A stretch of 64,000 nt of DNA from SPJN01 sp965229935 (GCA_965229935.1 CBDDKB010000002.1:2294001-2358000), one strand, 5' to 3'. Positions 50,403 to 60,149 are shown, numbered from the stretch's first letter. Numbers and translations are program-made. Notes: generated by a model from the letters alone, not told the origin.

Positions 50403-52277
50403 GTGGCCGATCAAGCCCCCCAAAACCAAGTTCCAGCCGGTAGTGGCGAGGCTTTTGCTGCCGCGATCGAGCGTGAGGCGGCAGGCCGCGAAAAGGCAAA
50501 GTCTGTCAGGCCGTTGCGCCGTTTGGTGCCGTTCCTAAAGCCCTATAGCTTGTGGATCGGTTTGGCGATGATTGCATTGATTGTGTCATCTGGCGCGACC
50601 TTGGTGTTGCCAATGGCCCTGCGGCGGGTCATCGATGCAGGCTTTTCCGCCGCTAACGCTGACTTTATTGGCAAATATTTCCTCGCGTTTGTCGGGGTTG
50701 CTTTCGTGTTGGCCCTTGCCACAGCGATTCGGTTTTTTATGGTCACATTGGTGGGGGAGCGGATCGTCGCCGACATCAGAAAGGCCGTGTATGAGCATCT
50801 GGTTTTTCTAAGCCCCAGCTTTTTTGAAAAAACCCGCACAGGTGAAGTTTTGTCCCGCCTGACGACTGACACGACATTGGTGCAGACGGTCGTCGGCTCT
50901 GGCGTGTCGGTTGCTTTGCGCAATTCGCTGACGCTTGTTGGCGGCATGATCCTGATGTTCTACACAAGTCCGAAACTGACCGGGTTTGTGCTTTTGGCAG
51001 TGCCGTTCATTCTGGTGCCGATTATCGCTATCGGGCGTTGGGTGCGCACATTAAGCCGCCGCAGTCAGGACCGGGTGGCAGATACGTCTGCGATTGCGGG
51101 GGAAAGCCTGAATGCAATCCGTATCGTGCAAGCCTTTACCCAAGAAGCTGCTGACGCGGCCCGTTACTCACTTGCTGTTGAAGATTCCTACAAGGCTGCG
51201 CGATTGCGGATTGTGGTGCGTGCTGCCCTAACCTTTATCGCCTTCTTCGTTATCCTAAGCGCCATCATCTTTGTGCTGTGGCGCGGTGCGCAGGACGTTA
51301 TTGGCGGCACCATGACAGGGGGTGAGCTGGCGCAGTTCATCCTTTATGCCGTGCTGGTTGCAGGTTCAACCGGGATGCTGTCAGAAATTTGGGGAGAGTT
51401 GCAGCGCGCAGCAGGTGCCGCTGAACGTATGGTTGAATTGCTTGAGGTGCCGCGCGAGATCACAGCGCCTGCCAATCCGGTTGCGCTGCCCAATCCCGTC
51501 ACAGGGTCAATTCGGTTTGAGAATGTCGGCTTTTCCTATCCCATGCGGCCCGAACAAACCGCGCTTGAGGATTTTACGCTTGATGTGAAACAGGGCGAAA
51601 CTGTTGCGCTGGTCGGACCCAGCGGTGCAGGCAAAAGTACGGTTCTGCAATTACTGTTGCGGTTCTATGACCCGTCTGCCGGGCGCATCATCATTGATGG
51701 CGAGGATATGACACGCTTTGACCCCGTGGAAATGCGCAAGCAAATTGCCTTTGTCCCGCAAGATACGATCGTGTTTGGCGCAACAGCGGCTGAAAATATT
51801 CGCTATGGCCGGCCTGATGCAACGGATGGGCAGGTGCGTGATGCTGCAACCCATGCCTTTGCCGACACATTTATCGAAGCATTGCCCCAAGGCTATGACA
51901 CATTCTTGGGCGACCGGGGGGCGGGCCTGTCAGGCGGGCAACGTCAACGCATGGCAATTGCGCGCGCCTTGTTAAAAGATGCGCCAATCCTGTTGCTTGA
52001 TGAGGCAACCTCCGCCCTTGATGCCGAGGCTGAATCCAAAGTCCAAAAGGCGCTGGAAGTGTTGATGGAAGGGCGGACAACGTTGGTGATCGCCCATAGG
52101 CTTGCCACCGTGCAAAAGGCAGATCGCATTATCGTGATGGAGCATGGCCGGGTCGTTGCCTCAGGCAAACATGAAGAATTAATGGCAGAAGACGGGCTTT
52201 ATGCGCGACTTGCCAGACTACAATTTTCTGCAGACCATATTGCGCAGGTGGATAGTGTGCCGCCTGCCGCACAATAA
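50403..52277 (+). CDS. ABC-type exporter, fused permease and ATPase (MsbA/ABCB type)
   Basis: A 624-residue half transporter: six-helix membrane domain (about 40-345) and ATPase domain (about 370-610) with Walker A GPSGAGKST, Q-loop FVPQDT, signature LSGGQRQRMAIARAL, Walker B ILLLDEATSALD and H-loop VIAHRLATV. It should act as a homodimer exporting lipids or drugs. It starts at a GTG with AAGGA upstream. The paraoxonase-like gene follows after 22 bases, so the two may be co-transcribed. Confidence 0.92.
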   Translation: MADQAPQNQVPAGSGEAFAAAIEREAAGREKAKSVRPLRRLVPFLKPYSLWIGLAMIALIVSSGATLVLPMALRRVIDAGFSAANADFIGKYFLAFVGVAFVLALATAIRFFMVTLVGERIVADIRKAVYEHLVFLSPSFFEKTRTGEVLSRLTTDTTLVQTVVGSGVSVALRNSLTLVGGMILMFYTSPKLTGFVLLAVPFILVPIIAIGRWVRTLSRRSQDRVADTSAIAGESLNAIRIVQAFTQEAADAARYSLAVEDSYKAARLRIVVRAALTFIAFFVILSAIIFVLWRGAQDVIGGTMTGGELAQFILYAVLVAGSTGMLSEIWGELQRAAGAAERMVELLEVPREITAPANPVALPNPVTGSIRFENVGFSYPMRPEQTALEDFTLDVKQGETVALVGPSGAGKSTVLQLLLRFYDPSAGRIIIDGEDMTRFDPVEMRKQIAFVPQDTIVFGATAAENIRYGRPDATDGQVRDAATHAFADTFIEALPQGYDTFLGDRGAGLSGGQRQRMAIARALLKDAPILLLDEATSALDAEAESKVQKALEVLMEGRTTLVIAHRLATVQKADRIIVMEHGRVVASGKHEELMAEDGLYARLARLQFSADHIAQVDSVPPAAQ

Positions 52278-52299
52278 CTTTTCAGGATTGGGGATCGGT

Positions 52300-53394
52300 A
52301 TGACCCGGGGTGTATTTGTATTTATCAGTGTCGTTGTGCTCAGCGTTATTGGCGTCTTCGTTTATAATACTGTGCTGGCTTTGGGGGTCACGAAAGAGCT
52401 TGCCTACCACGCGCCGGATCAGTGTTATCGCGTGACCGGGCAGGATATGGCAGGCCCTGAAGATATTCAGCTTGCCGGGCCTTATGCCATTGTTTCAGCC
52501 GATGATCGCCGCGCCACCAGCGCTGCCGTTGCGGCGGGTGAGGCTGTGAACCCAGCGTTCGGCGGCATCTATGTGATGGATATGCGTCTACCGCGCCCTG
52601 ATGCGCTGCGTATGACCCATGATGGTCCCGCAGATTTTCATCCCCATGGGTTGAGCATTTGGAAACTTGACGATCACAAATACCGTCTGTTCCTGATTAA
52701 TCACCCTGTTGCAGGTGGTCACACGGTTGAACTGTTCGACTGGGACGTGACCCAGGGCATGACAATGACCCATGTGGAGACGATAACCGACCCCCATATG
52801 TTGTCACCAAATGATCTTGTGGCAACAGGCCCGCGCCAATTCTATTTCACAAATGACAGCGGCTCAGAAACTGATTTGGGGCGGATGCTTGAGCCGCTTT
52901 TGCGTCTGTCTCGCGCACAGGTCGGCTATTATGACGGCGCTGCGGCACGCTTTGTGATTGAAGGGTTGAAGATGGCCAACGGGATCAATATTTCTCGCGA
53001 CGGCAGCACGCTTTATGTGGCGGAGTTGATGGCAGGCACCATGAATTTTTACGACATTGATCTTGAAACAATGGACGTGACATTCAAAGATCACGTGGCC
53101 ATCAATACCGGGATCGACAATATTGATGTGGATGAAGATGGCAATTTGTGGATCGGTGCGCATCCCAAACTATTGGCATTCGTCAGCTATGCGACTGACG
53201 AAAGCAAACTAGCGCCGACGCATGTAATGAAATTCACACTGGATCATGAGGATGGGCAAGGCGGCCGCATTGATGAGGTGATGTTGACCGATGGGTCCGA
53301 CATTTCCGCGTCGACAGTGGCGGTGAAGTTTGGCAATCGTATCGCCATTGGTTCTGTCATGGACGCCCACGCCTTGATCTGCGAGCTTGACTGA
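52300..53394 (+). CDS. Paraoxonase/arylesterase-like (SMP-30 superfamily) protein
   Basis: A 364-residue protein with an N-terminal membrane anchor or uncleaved signal (GVFVFISVVVLSVIGVFVYN) and a six-bladed propeller. Motifs include DFHPHGLSIWK, MLSPNDLVATGPRQFYFTND with the likely calcium-binding Asn-Asp, and NGINISRDGSTLYVAE. The fold resembles human PON1 and strictosidine synthase; a lactonase or arylesterase role is plausible. The start at 52300 is chosen because earlier in-frame codons lie inside the ABC gene. Confidence 0.8.
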   Translation: MTRGVFVFISVVVLSVIGVFVYNTVLALGVTKELAYHAPDQCYRVTGQDMAGPEDIQLAGPYAIVSADDRRATSAAVAAGEAVNPAFGGIYVMDMRLPRPDALRMTHDGPADFHPHGLSIWKLDDHKYRLFLINHPVAGGHTVELFDWDVTQGMTMTHVETITDPHMLSPNDLVATGPRQFYFTNDSGSETDLGRMLEPLLRLSRAQVGYYDGAAARFVIEGLKMANGINISRDGSTLYVAELMAGTMNFYDIDLETMDVTFKDHVAINTGIDNIDVDEDGNLWIGAHPKLLAFVSYATDESKLAPTHVMKFTLDHEDGQGGRIDEVMLTDGSDISASTVAVKFGNRIAIGSVMDAHALICELD

Positions 53395-53406
53395 CCCGCT
53401 GGCGAA

Positions 53407-54396
53407 CTAAGGCGTTGTGATCTTGAATTCGATACGGCGGTTGCGCAGGTTTGCCTGCGGGCCGCTGCCTTGTGCAATGGGCTGATATTGCCCAAAACCG
53501 GTTGCCGCCATGCGGTGTCCGGGCACGCCTTGGCTTTCCAAAAACTTCACAACTGCCAATGCGCGCGCCTGTGACAGTTCCCAGTTTGAGGGGAAGCGTG
53601 CCGTGCTGATCGGCACAGCATCCGTATGGCCGTCAACGCGCATGATCCAATTGATATTGGACGGTGTTTTTTCTGAGATTTCCAACAAGGCAAGCGCGAT
53701 CTTAAGCAATTCAGCCTTGCCTGTCGGCCCCAATTCGGCGGAGCCGCTATTGAACAATATTTCTGATTGGAAGACAAAACGGTCGCCTTCGATGCGCACG
53801 TCGCTACGCCCTTTCAGGGCCTGTTTCATCAAGCCAAAAAATTGTGAGCGGAAGCGGGCCAGCTCATCCACGCGCTGGGCCAGTGCAGCGTTCAGCCGCT
53901 TGCCCAAATTGGCGATGCGCGCCTGTTGTCGGCGATCCTTTTCTTCCGCAGCTTCCAATGCCTTTTGTAGGGAGGCAAGTTGCTTGCGCAGTTCTGATAA
54001 TTGACTGTTCAGAACCGCTAATTGCGCCTGTGCTTCTTCTGTTAGGTCTTCTTGGTCGGCGAGGGCTGCCTTGGTGCTGGCAAGTTCGGCCTGTGCCGCC
54101 TCTTCCTTGGTGCGCAGGTCCATCAGCGCGGCGGATAGGCTGGCAACGCGGTCCGCCGCTTCTTTGGCCGCTTTGCGTTCTAGGGCCAATAGGTCGGCGA
54201 GTTCGGCAATTTCGGCACGCATCGCATCAAGTGCCTTGTCGCGCCCAGACAAGGCTTCTGACAAAAAGAACTGCGCCAGCATGAAGACGGACAAAAAGAA
54301 AATCACCACCAATAACAGCGATGATAGGGCATCAACAAAACCCGGCCAGTGATCGCCGGATTGGCGGCGGGAATGTCGTGACCTGGCAAGCGCCAT
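53407..54396 (-). CDS. MotB/OmpA-like peptidoglycan-binding membrane protein with coiled coil
   Basis: A 329-residue protein with one N-terminal membrane helix (about 20-45, FVDALSSLLLVVIFFLSVFM), a long coiled coil (about 55-180, Glu/Ala/Lys-rich) and a C-terminal OmpA domain (about 205-329; FNSGSAELGPTGKAELLKIAL, VDGHTDAVPISTARFPSNWELSQARA). It pairs with an ExbB/MotA-like protein encoded six bases upstream. The pair probably forms an ion-driven envelope complex; no flagellar genes are present in the window. Confidence 0.88.
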   Translation of the reverse strand: MALARSRHSRRQSGDHWPGFVDALSSLLLVVIFFLSVFMLAQFFLSEALSGRDKALDAMRAEIAELADLLALERKAAKEAADRVASLSAALMDLRTKEEAAQAELASTKAALADQEDLTEEAQAQLAVLNSQLSELRKQLASLQKALEAAEEKDRRQQARIANLGKRLNAALAQRVDELARFRSQFFGLMKQALKGRSDVRIEGDRFVFQSEILFNSGSAELGPTGKAELLKIALALLEISEKTPSNINWIMRVDGHTDAVPISTARFPSNWELSQARALAVVKFLESQGVPGHRMAATGFGQYQPIAQGSGPQANLRNRRIEFKITTP

Positions 54397-54402
54397 TGTC
54401 GG

Positions 54403-55521
54403 TTAGCCTTCTGACCGGCTGTTGCCGGGGGATGATTGTGCCGCTGTTTGCGCAATGGTGCGCGTCAACAGTTTGATGTCGGCGCGAATGTCGGCAACCG
54501 CATCATTGCGGCCCTGGGCATCCTGTTCGATCAGGCGCGTCAAATGGGCATCAATGGCGGCCAAATGTTTGCGCGATTGATCATCGCCTGACTGGTCGGC
54601 CATACCTGCGATTTGTTCGCCCAGCTTGCCCATGACGCGATCAGCCTCGATCCGGCGTTCTTCGCTGCGTGCCAATGTGCGTTGCAAGGCGTCCAGACTT
54701 TCTGCGGTTTGTTCCAACAAGGCGGCGACATAGGCAGGGACGGATGCGCCTTCTGCGTCCCCAATGGCTGCGCCGCCACCTGATGACAGGCGTGTGCGTG
54801 CGGCCAGCCAGTCCTCTAACTCGTTATAAAAGCGGTTTTGTGCGCCACCTGCCTGAAGGTCCAAAAACCCAAGAACGAGGGAGCCTGCCAAACCAAACAG
54901 TGATGAGGAGAAGGCCGTGCCCATGCCATCAAGCGGCGCGGCAAGCCCTGCCTTCAAATCTTCAAAGATCGATGCAACATCGCCTGATCCAACCTGCAGG
55001 GTAGAGATTGTGTCGCCAACCGCGCCGATTGTGCCAAGCAGGCCCCAGAACGTGCCAAGCAGGCCAAGAAATATCAAAAGCCCTGTCAGGTAGCGTGAAA
55101 TATCGCGTGCCTCATCAAGGCGTGCGGCCACTGAATCAAGGATGGATCTTGTGGAAACTGCAGATAGATGGCCGTGTAGCGCGCCTGTTTTTTGATCGCG
55201 CAGCATATGAGCCATGGGGGCCAATAAAACTGGCTGGATTTTCGTTGTCGCGCCAACCGCGCCAGCCTCATCCTTAGTATAGGCCTCCATCCAGCGGACT
55301 TCGCGGCCCAGCATCGACACCTGTCGGAAAACATAGATGAGCCCGGCCACAAACGCCCCTGCAATCAGGCCATTGAGGGCCGGATTAGCGGCAAAGGCAT
55401 CCATGATGGGAGCGATTAGGGCAGCAAGTACAAGCGCAACAAGGATCAGAAACAGAACCATACGCACGATAAACCGTCGCGGTTTCGTCAGCGCGACAGA
55501 GGCTAATTCTGCGTCACTCAT
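54403..55521 (-). CDS. MotA/TolQ/ExbB-like proton channel protein
   Basis: A 372-residue protein with an N-terminal pair of helices (about 18-58), then a MotA/ExbB-like pair (about 145-165, FLGLLGTFWGLLGTIGAVGDT; and about 195-225, MGTAFSSSLFGLAGSLVLGFLDL) and a C-terminal cytoplasmic coiled region. It is much longer than TolQ or ExbB. It is first in an operon with the MotB/OmpA-like gene. It is conserved in Alphaproteobacteria as a pair, but the process it powers is not established. Confidence 0.87.
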   Translation of the reverse strand: MSDAELASVALTKPRRFIVRMVLFLILVALVLAALIAPIMDAFAANPALNGLIAGAFVAGLIYVFRQVSMLGREVRWMEAYTKDEAGAVGATTKIQPVLLAPMAHMLRDQKTGALHGHLSAVSTRSILDSVAARLDEARDISRYLTGLLIFLGLLGTFWGLLGTIGAVGDTISTLQVGSGDVASIFEDLKAGLAAPLDGMGTAFSSSLFGLAGSLVLGFLDLQAGGAQNRFYNELEDWLAARTRLSSGGGAAIGDAEGASVPAYVAALLEQTAESLDALQRTLARSEERRIEADRVMGKLGEQIAGMADQSGDDQSRKHLAAIDAHLTRLIEQDAQGRNDAVADIRADIKLLTRTIAQTAAQSSPGNSRSEG

Positions 55522-55582
55522 AGCAGCAGTTCCTATGTATGGGCCCCTGTTGATGAAAGATGGGGCGTAAAATCAGCGGGCC

Positions 55583-56749
55583 TTATTCGCCGCCGATGAT
55601 AACCTGATCATGAACCTGACCGCTGCGGGTTGCTTCGGCTCCACGGGCACGGATCTTGATGCGATCTGCCGGAATGCCGTTTTCGATCATGAAATTACGA
55701 ACCGCCATTGTCCGGTCAAGTGACCGTTTGCGGGCAACACGACTGTCACCGTCTGAAGCAAAGCCGATCACTTCAAACTGGCTGTTCTGGCTTCCAATCT
55801 GACGCATAATCGGGGTCAGGCCGTTGCGGTCAGCGCTTGTCAGGTCTTGCTCACGTTGCTGGAACTTGATGACCAGAAGCGGCGGCAAGCCTGTCGGGGT
55901 TTGTGATGCTTCCATCAGCAATTCACGGGTCAGGCCGATTGTGCCGCTTTTGGCGCTGACGCGGCGGATCAGGCCATCTGATGATTTATGATAGGCTGAC
56001 GGCGCCGCAGCAACACGGCGGGGCAGTCCGCTATCTGTTGTGGCCTGCGGTGCTGAATTTGCGGAAATGCGACGGGGCAAGCCGCCATCGGTTGTTTCCA
56101 AGACACGTTCTTGCGCTGCCGGGCTTGTTGCTGTCGGGCGGCCATCACGCGAATAGGCAGAGACACGCCGTGGCAGCTCACCAGATGACGTTATGCTTGT
56201 GCGTTGCGTGTCAGGCGCAGCAGATGGTGTGGTGGTGGTTGTCGGCATGGGCCGTGCCTTGGCCCCGGACCCAACCATCGTTGCCAATTGTTGGCGATAT
56301 TCCAGCGTGCCCTGCGAATAGGGAAGCTGCCCTGTGCGGCGTGCTTCGTCTGTCATTTTGGGGGAGCCCAAAATCATGATGCGATTATACCCGGCAGGCT
56401 CAGGCTGAGCAGGGGTGGGTGAATAGGTTGTTGTTGCCTGCACTGCCGGTGCCGGGGCTGCCATTGGTGCTGGGGCAGTGCCGTAGGGTGCAGGGGCATA
56501 GCCCGGTGAGGTCCCATAAGGTGTTGCCGCCGGTGCGGCGGGGGCTGTTTGAAAGGGGTAACCCTGGCCTGTTGCATAGCGTGCAGGATTTGACGGCTGC
56601 TGCGCGGCAGGTGCTGCACCGTCCAACTGGTCAAGCGCGCCATAATTTACAATGACACTTTGTGCCTGCGCCCCATAGCTTGCGCCGACCAAAAGCGCGG
56701 CACAAAACGCCGCCTTGGAAATGAAAGAAACCTTACGCGCTGCCATCAT
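55583..56749 (-). CDS. Secreted OmpA-domain protein with Pro/Ala-rich and repeat-containing middle
   Basis: A 388-residue protein with a signal peptide (FISKAAFCAALLVGASYGAQA), a Pro/Ala/Tyr-rich low-complexity region (about 45-120), a stretch with four copies of a short motif close to (L/I)PRRVSA (about 175-270, e.g. ELPRRVSAYSR, GLPRRISANSA, GLPRRVAAAPS, GLIRRVSAKSG) and a C-terminal OmpA-like domain (about 290-388). It lies upstream of the ExbB/MotB-like pair by about 60 bases in the same direction, so it may belong to the same envelope machine. ATG 56749 follows GGGGA. Confidence 0.75.
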   Translation of the reverse strand: MMAARKVSFISKAAFCAALLVGASYGAQAQSVIVNYGALDQLDGAAPAAQQPSNPARYATGQGYPFQTAPAAPAATPYGTSPGYAPAPYGTAPAPMAAPAPAVQATTTYSPTPAQPEPAGYNRIMILGSPKMTDEARRTGQLPYSQGTLEYRQQLATMVGSGAKARPMPTTTTTPSAAPDTQRTSITSSGELPRRVSAYSRDGRPTATSPAAQERVLETTDGGLPRRISANSAPQATTDSGLPRRVAAAPSAYHKSSDGLIRRVSAKSGTIGLTRELLMEASQTPTGLPPLLVIKFQQREQDLTSADRNGLTPIMRQIGSQNSQFEVIGFASDGDSRVARKRSLDRTMAVRNFMIENGIPADRIKIRARGAEATRSGQVHDQVIIGGE

Positions 56750-56937
56750 GATGAAATCCCCGCTAATCACAGCCATTGGTGTGCCTTTGAAAACAAATCA
56801 GGCACTATCATAGCTGCAATAGTTACGGGATCAACATGACCAAAGCAAGGCATACCGCGCCTAAGTGACGTTTCTGCAACAAGTTTCAGCTAGGACGGAG
56901 GTTCAATTCCGCCGATTGGGGAGCGTAGCGAAGTGGC

Positions 56938-57744
56938 TTAGCTAAATGGGCCGACCTTGCGCAGGGCACGCAGCAGGGGCGTGTGCATTTCTGCGCTTGC
57001 TGCAACGATGTCACCTGTCTCCATCATTGTGTTGGAGCTGTCGAAATCTGTGACAAGGCCACCGGCCTCACGCACTAGCAGCAATCCTGCTGCAATATCC
57101 CATTTGGCAAGGCCCCGTTCCCAGAACCCTTCATAGCGGCCAGCAGCAACATAGGCGAGGTCAAGCGCAGCAGAGCCAAAGCGGCGAATGCCTGCAACTT
57201 GGGGCATCAATTCAGCCTGTTCTTTCAGGTGATGCCCATGACCTGTGGCGCGGTTTGCGCAGGGAATGCCGGTCGCAAAGACAGAATCTAGCATTTTCTT
57301 GCGGGCAGAAACACGTAGGCGACGGTCGTCCAAATAGGCGCCCTTGCCCTTTTCGGCCCAAAAGAACTCATCCTTCACCGGATCATAAATCCCTGCCGCG
57401 ATGATCGTGCCTTCGCGTTCTAGGCCAATTGATATGGCAAAATGGGGGATCGAATGCAGGAAGTTCAGCGTGCCATCCAATGGATCGATGATCCAACGAT
57501 GTTCGTCGCTTTTGCCCTTGATCAAGCCGCGTTCTTCAACCAAAAAACCGTAATCGGGGCGCGATTTGTGCAGCTCTTCGATCAGGGTTTTTTCCGCTTT
57601 CATATCCGCGTTGGATACAAAATCAGCGGGGCCCTTTACAGAAACCTGCAGATGTTCAACCTCGTTAAAGTCGCGGATCAGTCCGCGCCCTGCTTTGCGG
57701 GCCGCGTTGATCATGACATTGATGGTGGACGAACGATGTGCCAT
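56938..57744 (-). CDS. suhB: Inositol monophosphatase family protein
   Basis: A 268-residue metal-dependent phosphatase of the IMPase/SuhB family with motif 1 WIIDPLDGTLNFLHSIPHF and motif 2 WERGLAKWDIAAGLLLVREAGG. It hydrolyses inositol-1-phosphate; SuhB also acts in rRNA transcription in E. coli. It follows efp by 26 bases, making an efp-suhB unit. Confidence 0.93.
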   Translation of the reverse strand: MAHRSSTINVMINAARKAGRGLIRDFNEVEHLQVSVKGPADFVSNADMKAEKTLIEELHKSRPDYGFLVEERGLIKGKSDEHRWIIDPLDGTLNFLHSIPHFAISIGLEREGTIIAAGIYDPVKDEFFWAEKGKGAYLDDRRLRVSARKKMLDSVFATGIPCANRATGHGHHLKEQAELMPQVAGIRRFGSAALDLAYVAAGRYEGFWERGLAKWDIAAGLLLVREAGGLVTDFDSSNTMMETGDIVAASAEMHTPLLRALRKVGPFS

Positions 57745-57770
57745 CGCAAGGAACCCCGTTTAGCGCGGAT

Positions 57771-58334
57771 TTAGTCAGCGCGTTTCAGATAGGTTGAATC
57801 TTCGGTCGCAATGACCACCTTTTCGCCGGTTTGCACAAAAGGCGGCACCATAACCCGCAAGCCATTGTCCAAAATCGCAGGCTTATAGGAAGCTGCCGCT
57901 GTTTGGCCCTTAACGGTGGGTTCGGTTTCGGTCACTTCCAGCGTGACATGTTCCGGCAATTGCACGCCAATCGGCTCTTCCTCATAGGATTCGACGACCA
58001 CCGTCATGCCATCCTGCAAATAGGCTGCGCGGTCACCAAGAAAGTCGAGCGGGATTTCAATCTGCTCATAAGATTCAAGGTCCATGAATGTGGCCATGCC
58101 GTCAGCATCAAACAAATATTGATAGTCTTTTTGTTCCAGCCGAACGCGGTCAACATTTTCTGACGCACGGAACCGTTCATTAAGCTTGCTGCCATCACGC
58201 AGGTTTTTCAGCTCAACCTGTGCAAAGGCGCCGCCCTTGCCGGGTTTCACGGACTGGATCTTTACTGCGACCCACAAACCGCCCTTATGTTCGATCACAT
58301 TGCCGGGGCGGATTTCATTGCCATTGATTCTCAT
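57771..58334 (-). CDS. efp: Elongation factor P
   Basis: A 187-residue EF-P of full length with three beta-barrel domains. The modification loop reads SVKPGKGGAF, with Lys33 at the tip, so a lysine-modifying system (EpmA type) could act on it. It rescues ribosomes stalled at polyproline. Polyproline-containing proteins do occur in this window (the acyl-CoA ligase and the quinone oxidoreductase). Confidence 0.96.
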   Translation of the reverse strand: MRINGNEIRPGNVIEHKGGLWVAVKIQSVKPGKGGAFAQVELKNLRDGSKLNERFRASENVDRVRLEQKDYQYLFDADGMATFMDLESYEQIEIPLDFLGDRAAYLQDGMTVVVESYEEEPIGVQLPEHVTLEVTETEPTVKGQTAAASYKPAILDNGLRVMVPPFVQTGEKVVIATEDSTYLKRAD

Positions 58335-58421
58335 GTCAATTGATCCATTAATCTTGGAAATCAGAAATTGGCGCGGAAGCTATCAGCCACGCCCGTTCAA
58401 GTCCATGCGGCGATTATGCGG

Positions 58422-58443
58422 CCCTGATCAGGTGGGATCAGGG
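58422..58443 (-). other. Hairpin overlapping the thiE stop codon
   Basis: CCCTGATC-(6 nt)-GATCAGGG is a perfect eight-pair hairpin at the end of thiE, with no T-run. It could be a weak terminator or processing site between thiE and efp. Confidence 0.35.
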
Positions 58444-59118
58444 GGCCTCATACACCTTGTCAAAAATCTTGTTCAATGCTGCAACGGCAGCTTTTGGCCC
58501 CTGAGGGTGGGACCAGACACCTGATGATACTGCCAGAAAATCAGCGCCAGCTTCAACCAGGGGGCGTGCATTATCAGGCGTGATGCCGCCGATGGCGACT
58601 TGGGGCACTTCCATCATGGTGGCCCACCACTGCAAAAGCTCAAGCTCGGCCTTTGCTTTGGGGTCTTTTGTCGGGGTTTCGAAAAAGGCACCAAAGGCAA
58701 CATAGTCCGCGCCTTGTTCACCCGCCGTCATGGCAAGGTGGCGGCTGTCATGGCAAGTCACACCGATAATGGCCTCAGCCCCCAATAGCCCGCGCGCCTC
58801 TTTATAGGGCATGTCGTCCTGACCGACATGGGCGCCGTCGGCCCCGGCCGCTTTTGCTAAATCAGGGCGGTCATTGATCAGCACCGCGACGTCATGGGCG
58901 TGCGCAATGGGCATCAGCGCCTGTGCGGCTGCTATAATGACCTCGTCCGGCTGATCCTTCAGGCGAATTTGCAGGCAGGCGACATCGCCGCCAGACAGGG
59001 CCTGTTCTAATTGCGCCGCAAAACCATCATCAATTTTTGGCGGCGTAATAAGATAAAGGCGGCAACGGAACTTGTCCGCCACCGCCACATCATCTTGTTT
59101 TTTGTTGGCGCTTGCCAT
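58438..59118 (-). CDS. thiE: Thiamine phosphate synthase
   Basis: A 226-residue TIM-barrel enzyme with RLYLITPPKIDD, VACLQIRLKD, VLINDRPDLAKAAGADGAHVGQDDMPY and VAIGGITPDNA. It joins the hydroxymethylpyrimidine and thiazole phosphates. It starts at 59118, overlapping the aldolase stop as TAATG, so it is translationally coupled. Placing thiE beside transketolase makes sense because transketolase needs thiamine diphosphate. Other thiamine genes are not in view. Confidence 0.92.
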   Translation of the reverse strand: MASANKKQDDVAVADKFRCRLYLITPPKIDDGFAAQLEQALSGGDVACLQIRLKDQPDEVIIAAAQALMPIAHAHDVAVLINDRPDLAKAAGADGAHVGQDDMPYKEARGLLGAEAIIGVTCHDSRHLAMTAGEQGADYVAFGAFFETPTKDPKAKAELELLQWWATMMEVPQVAIGGITPDNARPLVEAGADFLAVSSGVWSHPQGPKAAVAALNKIFDKVYEAP

Positions 59119-60149
59119 TAGGCAGCAGCTTGTCCGGCCTGCTCGGTCGCTTCTGACCATTCGCCAGCAGCGGCCAAACCGTTCATGCGGGCGCGATGGG
59201 CAAAGGCAGCCTGAGCGGCAGCAACATTTTCAGCCTGACCTTGCCATGCTTTCAATGCAGCCTGCTGCAATGCGCGACCATAGGAGAATGTCAGACCCCA
59301 GGGCAGGTCATAGCCTGCATTCATGGCGTTCAGATGGGCGGTTGCTTCTTCGTCGGACTGACCGCCAGACAGGAAGGCGATGCCCGCAACGGCTGAAGGG
59401 ACGTGACGCTTCAAGGTGGCGACAGTGCGCGCGGCCACTTCTTCGACGCCTGCGCGATTTGGGGCGTCGGTGCCTGAGATCACCATGTTCGGTTTCAGGA
59501 CTGACCCTTCAAGGTAAACGCGCTGGTTATACAGTTCCTGATAAAGCTCAGACAGGGCCCAGCCTGTAACATCGTCACAAACGTCGATGGAATGGCTGCC
59601 ATCCATGATCACTTCAGGTTCAACAATCGGGACGATACCGGCTTCCTGACACAGGGCTGCATACCGGGCCAAGGCATGGGCGTTGGCGCGAATGCATGAG
59701 TATGAGGGGATGCCTTCTGCAATATTGATCACGGCACGCCATTTGGCAAAGCCCGCGCCCAATTCGCGATATTCAGCCAGACGTTCGCGCAGGCCATCAA
59801 GACCCTCAGTCACTTTTTCGCCGGGGCAGCCGGGCAGATCCTTGGCACCTGCATCGACCTTGATGCCGGGAACCGCGCCTTTTGCTGCGATCAGATCGCG
59901 CAAGGGGGTGCCGTCGGCAGCATTCTGGCGCAAGGTTTCGTCGAACAGGATCACGCCTGAGATTGCTTCATCAAAACCATCGGCACGGAACAGCATTTCG
60001 CGATAATCGCGGCGGCTTTCTTCCGTTGATTCCGTATTGATCTGGTCAAACCGCTTTTTGATGGTGCCGGTGCTTTCATCGGCGGCCAAAATCCCCTTGC
60101 CGGGGGCCATCATCTGGGCGGCGATTTCTTCAAGCCGTGCCTTATCCAT
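59118..60149 (-). CDS. Class I fructose-bisphosphate aldolase
   Basis: A 343-residue Schiff-base aldolase of the eukaryote-like class I type: GKGILAADESTGTIKKRF at the N-terminus, IVPIVEPEVIMDG and the Schiff-base lysine in LEGSVLKPNMVI. It cleaves or forms fructose 1,6-bisphosphate. It lies 42 bases downstream of pgk. Many relatives use the class II enzyme at this place, so the class I form is of some note. Confidence 0.95.
   Translation of the reverse strand: MDKARLEEIAAQMMAPGKGILAADESTGTIKKRFDQINTESTEESRRDYREMLFRADGFDEAISGVILFDETLRQNAADGTPLRDLIAAKGAVPGIKVDAGAKDLPGCPGEKVTEGLDGLRERLAEYRELGAGFAKWRAVINIAEGIPSYSCIRANAHALARYAALCQEAGIVPIVEPEVIMDGSHSIDVCDDVTGWALSELYQELYNQRVYLEGSVLKPNMVISGTDAPNRAGVEEVAARTVATLKRHVPSAVAGIAFLSGGQSDEEATAHLNAMNAGYDLPWGLTFSYGRALQQAALKAWQGQAENVAAAQAAFAHRARMNGLAAAGEWSEATEQAGQAAA

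Noticed and set aside
53407..55521. Flagellar stator motAB
   Set aside because: The MotA-like protein has extra N-terminal helices, the MotB-like protein has a long coiled coil, and no flagellar genes lie nearby.
56881..56937. T-loop-like string GGTTCAATTCC suggesting a tRNA or permuted tmRNA piece
   Set aside because: The stem around it has a mismatch, there is no acceptor stem, anticodon arm or CCA end nearby, and no tag-coding segment follows.
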